A stretch of DNA of 64,000 nt, from contig CAZCZB010000009.1 of NCBI GenBank assembly GCA_964502995.1, forward strand, positions 13,988-77,987, written 5' to 3'. The DNA comes from Bin87 sp964502995. GTDB taxonomy: Bacteria; Chloroflexota; Dehalococcoidia; Lucifugimonadales; UBA3495. The notes under the pieces were generated by a model. It had not been told where the DNA came from, did no database searches, and saw only the letters and a program-made list of their open reading frames with translations. The stretch's first letter is position 1; each line of letters begins with the position of its first letter. The translations under genes were made by a program, and so were the position numbers. Below, one piece after another: positions 60,599 to 64,000 of this stretch.

Positions 60599-60850
60599 AT
60601 GGGACTGAATTCACTATTCCGACGAAACAACAGGCCCCGCCGCGAAGAGGACTCGACCTACGATGTGATGCGCCCCTGGTGGGCATGGGGGCCGATCGGC
60701 CTGATCTGGTATGCCGGCCACCACGACAGCACGTCCAACATTGACGCGGGACACATGAACCACATGGGTGATGCCGGGCACATCAACCACAACATCGACT
60801 CAGGTGGATTCGGGGGCTTCGACGGTGGAGCCGGCGGTGGAGGTTTCTGA
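60599..60850 (+). CDS. Unrecognised Gly/His-rich 83-residue protein
   Basis: The ATG at 60599 has AGGAGG seven bases upstream, so it is well placed to be translated. The product starts with a basic region (LFRRNNRPRREE), has a Trp-rich hydrophobic middle (PWWAWGPIGLIWYAG) and ends in His-rich repeats (GHMNHMGDAGHINHN) and a Gly/Phe-rich tail. The His repeats could bind metal. No family is recognised. It lies 22 bases after purM and 37 before purH, so it is part of the purine operon by position. Confidence 0.75.
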   Translation: MGLNSLFRRNNRPRREEDSTYDVMRPWWAWGPIGLIWYAGHHDSTSNIDAGHMNHMGDAGHINHNIDSGGFGGFDGGAGGGGF

Positions 60851-60887
60851 ACCCGCCGCCGAAATCAAAAAGGGAGATTTACGGTAA

Positions 60888-62426
60888 TTGAAAGCCTTAC
60901 TGAGCGTATTCGACAAAACGGGTATTGAAAAATTTGGCGGCCGTCTGGCAAACGCAGGTTACGAACTCATCAGCACGGGTGGCACGCACCGCAGCCTCGC
61001 CGACGCGGGGGTGGCTGTCAGGCAGGTGGCGGACGTAACGGGTTCGCCGGAGATTCTGGAAGGTCGGGTCAAAACCCTGCACCCGGTTATCCACGGCGGG
61101 CTGCTGGCGCGGCGGGACTCTGCCGACCACATGGATGAACTGGCACAGCACGGCATCGACACGATCGATGTGGTGGTGGTGAATCTCTACCCGTTCGTCG
61201 AAACGATCAGCAGGGCGGGCGTCACCCTGGACGACGCGCTGGAGAATATCGATATTGGCGGGCCGACCATGCTGCGCGCGGCTGCCAAGAACTTCCCTTC
61301 CGTTGCCGTTGTCGTCGATCCCGGCGATTACGGTTGGGTGGCCGATGCGCTCTGCGGCGATGGATTGAGTGGGGAACAACGACGCAGCCTGGCGGCCAAG
61401 GCCTTCCAGCACGTTGCCGTGTACGACGCCGCGGTCGCCAGCTATCTGGGCCAGGACGCGGATGAATCGGACGAGATGCCGGAGCAGGTCACCATCGGGT
61501 TGACCAGGGTATCGTCGCTCCGGTATGGCGAAAACCCCCATCAGAAGGGTGCGCTGTACGTACCCTCCGCCGGCGGCGCTGGCGGACTGGCCCGGGCCCG
61601 GCAACTTCATGGCCGCGAGCTGTCGTTCAACAACCTGATGGACGCTGACGCTGCCTGGCGTACTGTCAGCGACTATGGCGACCCTGCGGTGTGCGTGATC
61701 AAGCACGCCAACCCGTGTGGGCTGGCGTCCCGGGACGACCTGGCGCAGGCGTACCAATTGGCCTACGAGGGAGATCCTGTCTCCGCTTTCGGTGGCATCG
61801 TCGGGTTCAACCGCCGCGTCACTGCGAAGGCGGCCGAAGCGATGGACTCGGTGTTCTACGAAGTGGTGGTGGCGCCGGGCTACGACGGCGATGCGCTGGA
61901 AATCCTGCAGCGCAAGCGGAACCTCCGGATTCTCGCCGTGGAACCGTCCGAGGCGTCCTCGGGGGGCAACGACTACGACGTGCGGCCGTTGAGTGGCGGT
62001 ATGCTCGTGCAAACACCCGACGCTATCGCGGAAGACCCGCAAAGTTGGCAGACGGCTACCCAGCGCGCGCCGACCGCCGCTGAATTGTCTGATCTTGCGT
62101 TTGCGTGGACCGCGGTGAAGCACATCAAGTCAAACGCCATTGCGTTTGTAAAAGATCGGCAGTTGGTGGGAATGGGCGCCGGCCAACCCAACCGGGTGGT
62201 CAGCGTGCATCTGTCGCAGCGGGCGGCGGGCGACAAGGCGGCGGGATGCGTTCTGGCATCGGATGCCTTCTTCCCGTTCCCCGACAACATTGAGCTGGCT
62301 GCCGAGGCGGGCATCACCGCTATCGTGCAGCCCGGTGGTTCCATCAGGGACGACGAGGTGATCGCGGCTGCCGACGCGGCCGGCATCGCCATGGTATTCA
62401 CCGGCGTTCGCCATTTCCGGCACTGA
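60888..62426 (+). CDS. purH: Bifunctional AICAR formyltransferase/IMP cyclohydrolase
   Basis: PurH performs the last two steps to IMP. The TTG start gives MKALLSVFDKTGIEKFG, the expected N-terminus. GAAAAG-like purines are replaced by AGGGAG about 11 bases upstream. The cyclohydrolase domain has YELISTGGTHRSLADAG and LEGRVKTLHPVIHGG; the formyltransferase domain has LRYGENPHQKGALY, VIKHANPCGLA and KSNAIAFVKDRQLVGMGAGQ. The 512 residues are full length. It is followed by a YprB-like gene after eight bases. Confidence 0.96.
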   Translation: MKALLSVFDKTGIEKFGGRLANAGYELISTGGTHRSLADAGVAVRQVADVTGSPEILEGRVKTLHPVIHGGLLARRDSADHMDELAQHGIDTIDVVVVNLYPFVETISRAGVTLDDALENIDIGGPTMLRAAAKNFPSVAVVVDPGDYGWVADALCGDGLSGEQRRSLAAKAFQHVAVYDAAVASYLGQDADESDEMPEQVTIGLTRVSSLRYGENPHQKGALYVPSAGGAGGLARARQLHGRELSFNNLMDADAAWRTVSDYGDPAVCVIKHANPCGLASRDDLAQAYQLAYEGDPVSAFGGIVGFNRRVTAKAAEAMDSVFYEVVVAPGYDGDALEILQRKRNLRILAVEPSEASSGGNDYDVRPLSGGMLVQTPDAIAEDPQSWQTATQRAPTAAELSDLAFAWTAVKHIKSNAIAFVKDRQLVGMGAGQPNRVVSVHLSQRAAGDKAAGCVLASDAFFPFPDNIELAAEAGITAIVQPGGSIRDDEVIAAADAAGIAMVFTGVRHFRH

Positions 62427-62434
62427 TCACAGGC

Positions 62435-62938
62435 TTGGACGCCTACCTGGACATCGAGACCACCGGTTTCATCGGCGGGAGTTCCTATCCCACGGTGGTA
62501 GGCATCGCCATCGATTTTCCCGGTGATTGGTCGGTCGAGCAGTTGGTGGGCGACGACATCACCGCTGACGCCATACGACACGTCCTGGAAGGCGTAACCA
62601 CTCTTTACACCTTCAATGGGAGCAGTTTCGACCTGCCCTTCCTGGCGTGGCGGCCCGGTATTGACCTGCGTCAGCGTTTCGATCATGAGGACCTGATGTA
62701 CACCTGTCGGCGCGCCGGATTGCGCGGCGGCCTGAAACGCATCGAACGCCAGTTGGGCATCGGCCGGGACGGTCTGCCGGAGATCGACGGCGGCGACGCC
62801 ATCGAATTGTGGTGGAGGTACATCGACGATCGCAACCCCGCGGCGCTGGACCTTTTGCTGGAATACAACCGCGCCGACGTGGCGAACCTGTACACGCTGC
62901 GCCGCATTCTCGAACAACAAGAAAACGGGAGGACATAA
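62435..62938 (+). CDS. YprB-like RNase H-fold exonuclease domain protein
   Basis: The 167-residue protein (TTG start) has a DEDD-type 3'-5' exonuclease pattern: Asp6 and Glu8 in YLDIETTGF, an Asp in FNGSSFDLPFL, and a late Asp in EYNRADVANLYTL. This matches the YprB ribonuclease H-like domain. The substrate, RNA or DNA, is unknown. It is tightly placed between purH and a short-chain dehydrogenase gene. Confidence 0.85.
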   Translation: MDAYLDIETTGFIGGSSYPTVVGIAIDFPGDWSVEQLVGDDITADAIRHVLEGVTTLYTFNGSSFDLPFLAWRPGIDLRQRFDHEDLMYTCRRAGLRGGLKRIERQLGIGRDGLPEIDGGDAIELWWRYIDDRNPAALDLLLEYNRADVANLYTLRRILEQQENGRT

Positions 62939-62941
62939 CCC

Positions 62942-63739
62942 TTGGAACTGGGATTGAAAGGCAAAAATGTCATCGTGACCGGTGGCGGCAACAACATAGG
63001 CCGCGCCATAACCCTGGCGTTCGCTGAGGAAGGGTGCAACCTCGCAATCGCTGAGCTGAATCCGGATGCGGGCAGGAAAGTCGCGGACGAAGTGGCGGCA
63101 ATGAACACCGGCGCCACCGCGACCGTGATCGATGCCGACGTGACCGACCAGGCGAACACCGATGCCATGATCGCTGAGGCGGTCGCACGTCTGGGCTGCG
63201 TGGACGTCTTGGTCAACAACGTCGGCTGGACGGTGGATCGGCTGTTTCTCGACAAGGAGCGCGCGGAACACGTCAAAGAGGTGGACGTGAACCTGTGGGG
63301 CGCGATCAACTGCATCCACTCGGTGTTGCCGCACATGGTGGAACGCCAACAGGGCGCGGTGGTCAGCATCAGCAGCGACGCCGGACGAATGGGCGAGTAC
63401 CGCGAGGCGGTTTATTCGGCGTGCAAGGCGGGGGTGATTGCCCTCAGCAAATCGCTGGCACGCGAAACGGGACGTTACGGGTTGCGTTTCAACATGGTGT
63501 GTCCCGGCCTGGTGGTTCCGCCGCAGTCGGAGGTCGCCAGTTCGGACAGCATGTGGAGCCAGGGCATGGAGGAACTTTTCACCGACGACGTCCTGGAACG
63601 GGTCAAGCGGGCATATCCGCTGCGCCGCATGGGTACCGCGCAGGAGGTGGCCAACGCGGTGGTGTTCCTGGCATCGGACGCGGCAAGCTTCATCACGGGG
63701 CAGACGCTTAGCGTGTCGGGCGGGTACACGATGATGTGA
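62942..63739 (+). CDS. Short-chain dehydrogenase/reductase
   Basis: The TTG start behind GGGAGG gives 265 residues. The nucleotide loop TGGGNNIG lies at 13-20, VDVLVNNVG at 87-95, and the catalytic Ser (SISSDAG, about 144), Tyr158 and Lys162 (YSACKAG) are all in place. The end FITGQTLSVSGGYTMM is typical of classical SDRs that reduce ketoacyl or hydroxy substrates. The substrate is unknown. A hairpin follows 31 bases after the stop. Confidence 0.93.
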   Translation: MELGLKGKNVIVTGGGNNIGRAITLAFAEEGCNLAIAELNPDAGRKVADEVAAMNTGATATVIDADVTDQANTDAMIAEAVARLGCVDVLVNNVGWTVDRLFLDKERAEHVKEVDVNLWGAINCIHSVLPHMVERQQGAVVSISSDAGRMGEYREAVYSACKAGVIALSKSLARETGRYGLRFNMVCPGLVVPPQSEVASSDSMWSQGMEELFTDDVLERVKRAYPLRRMGTAQEVANAVVFLASDAASFITGQTLSVSGGYTMM

Positions 63740-63770
63740 TTCGCGGGGTAACCGCCTCGTGGAACGAACG

Positions 63771-63795
63771 AGGGGCGGGTCTCAGACCCGCCCCT
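63771..63795. terminator. Palindromic hairpin between convergent genes at the right edge
   Basis: AGGGGCGGGT (63771-63780) pairs with ACCCGCCCCT (63786-63795) around CTCAG; two more loop bases can pair. It lies between the SDR gene and the minus-strand gene ending at 63821, as a shared terminator would. No T run follows. Confidence 0.65.
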
Positions 63796-63820
63796 GCTGC
63801 TTGCCGATGGCTTGCAGGGC

Positions 63821-64000
63821 TTACTGTTGGTTGGTGCCAACCAGGGCCCAGGCCTTCTCCTCCATGGCAGGGACGACCGCCTGGACGAGGTCGTTGTCGA
63901 CGTTGGCGGCGACGGTGGGGTAGCCGGCGCGGTCGATCATGTTGGCCAGGTTGCCGGACTTGAACTGGTCAAGAGTCCAGGCCAGGGTGTGCCCGCTGGT
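63821..64000 (-). CDS. C-terminal end of an unidentified gene (cut by the window edge)
   Basis: The minus strand is open from the right edge to a TAA at 63821-63823, encoding the last 59 residues of a protein. The visible part includes HTLAWTLDQFKSGNLANMID, NDLVQAVVPAMEEKAW and ends VGTNQQ. No family was recognised from this fragment. Codon use and the shared terminator hairpin support a real gene. Confidence 0.65.
   Translation of the reverse strand, partial: TSGHTLAWTLDQFKSGNLANMIDRAGYPTVAANVDNDLVQAVVPAMEEKAWALVGTNQQ

Noticed and set aside
1..64000. CRISPR arrays, prophages, insertion sequences, integrases or defence islands
   Set aside because: No spaced direct-repeat array, transposase, integrase, restriction or phage structural gene was found; the only tandem repeats are two short ones at 7427 and 22156.

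Overview
The window looks like about 64 kb of a GC-rich bacterial chromosome carrying ordinary housekeeping and energy genes. No phage, insertion sequence, plasmid or CRISPR signal was seen. Gene content points to Chloroflexota, most likely Dehalococcoidia or the SAR202 relatives. The grounds are a cell-division cluster reduced to rsmH-ftsA-ftsZ with no murein genes, a B12-dependent class II ribonucleotide reductase, a complex I operon lacking NuoE/F/G, and a CCG-domain (type E) succinate dehydrogenase. This placement is inference from gene content and was not tested with a tree.

Layout. 1-3128 (+): efp (cut by one base at the left edge), xseA, xseB and a PurN-like formyltransferase. 3152-7410 (-): the protein quality-control operon tig-clpP-clpP-clpX. 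7749-11372 (+): rsmH, ftsA, ftsZ, closed by a strong terminator. 11679-15916 (+): nrdR, two unrecognised genes and nrdJ. 16073-20538 (+): pdxA, proC, a YggT protein, a P-loop kinase and pepA. 20644-24170 (-): an unknown protein, three VOC-fold proteins and a MATE exporter. 24569-26113: a PAC2 protein, tRNA-Met(CAT) and a small unknown gene. 26110-30534 (-): a tight run of alpha/beta hydrolase, 43-residue zinc ribbon, CoA-transferase, rdgB, moaA and moaC.

30638-47152 (+) is the energy core: nuoABCDHIJK, a DUF2007-like small gene, nuoLMN, NAD kinase, two Nudix hydrolases, then sdhA-sdhB-sdhE. 47235-51850 (-) adds a class III aminotransferase, malate dehydrogenase and monomeric isocitrate dehydrogenase. 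TCA-cycle dehydrogenases therefore sit beside the respiratory complexes and the NAD(P) supply genes. 52126-53727 is a cytoplasmic gamma-glutamyltransferase-like enzyme, followed by a small membrane protein gene on the minus strand.

54388-58001 (+) is the classic rpmH-rnpA-yidD-yidC-jag block, with a beta-propeller lipoprotein gene inserted before yidC and a 107-base yidC/jag overlap. 58063-63739 (+) holds purF, purM, a Gly/His-rich small gene, purH, a YprB-like nuclease and a short-chain dehydrogenase. The right edge holds the C-terminal end of an unidentified minus-strand gene.

No new system of the defence or mobile kind was found. The best leads are the two unknown proteins locked between nrdR and nrdJ, the DUF2007-like gene inside the complex I operon, the propeller lipoprotein in the YidC operon, and the small zinc-ribbon gene in the CoA-transferase/moa run.
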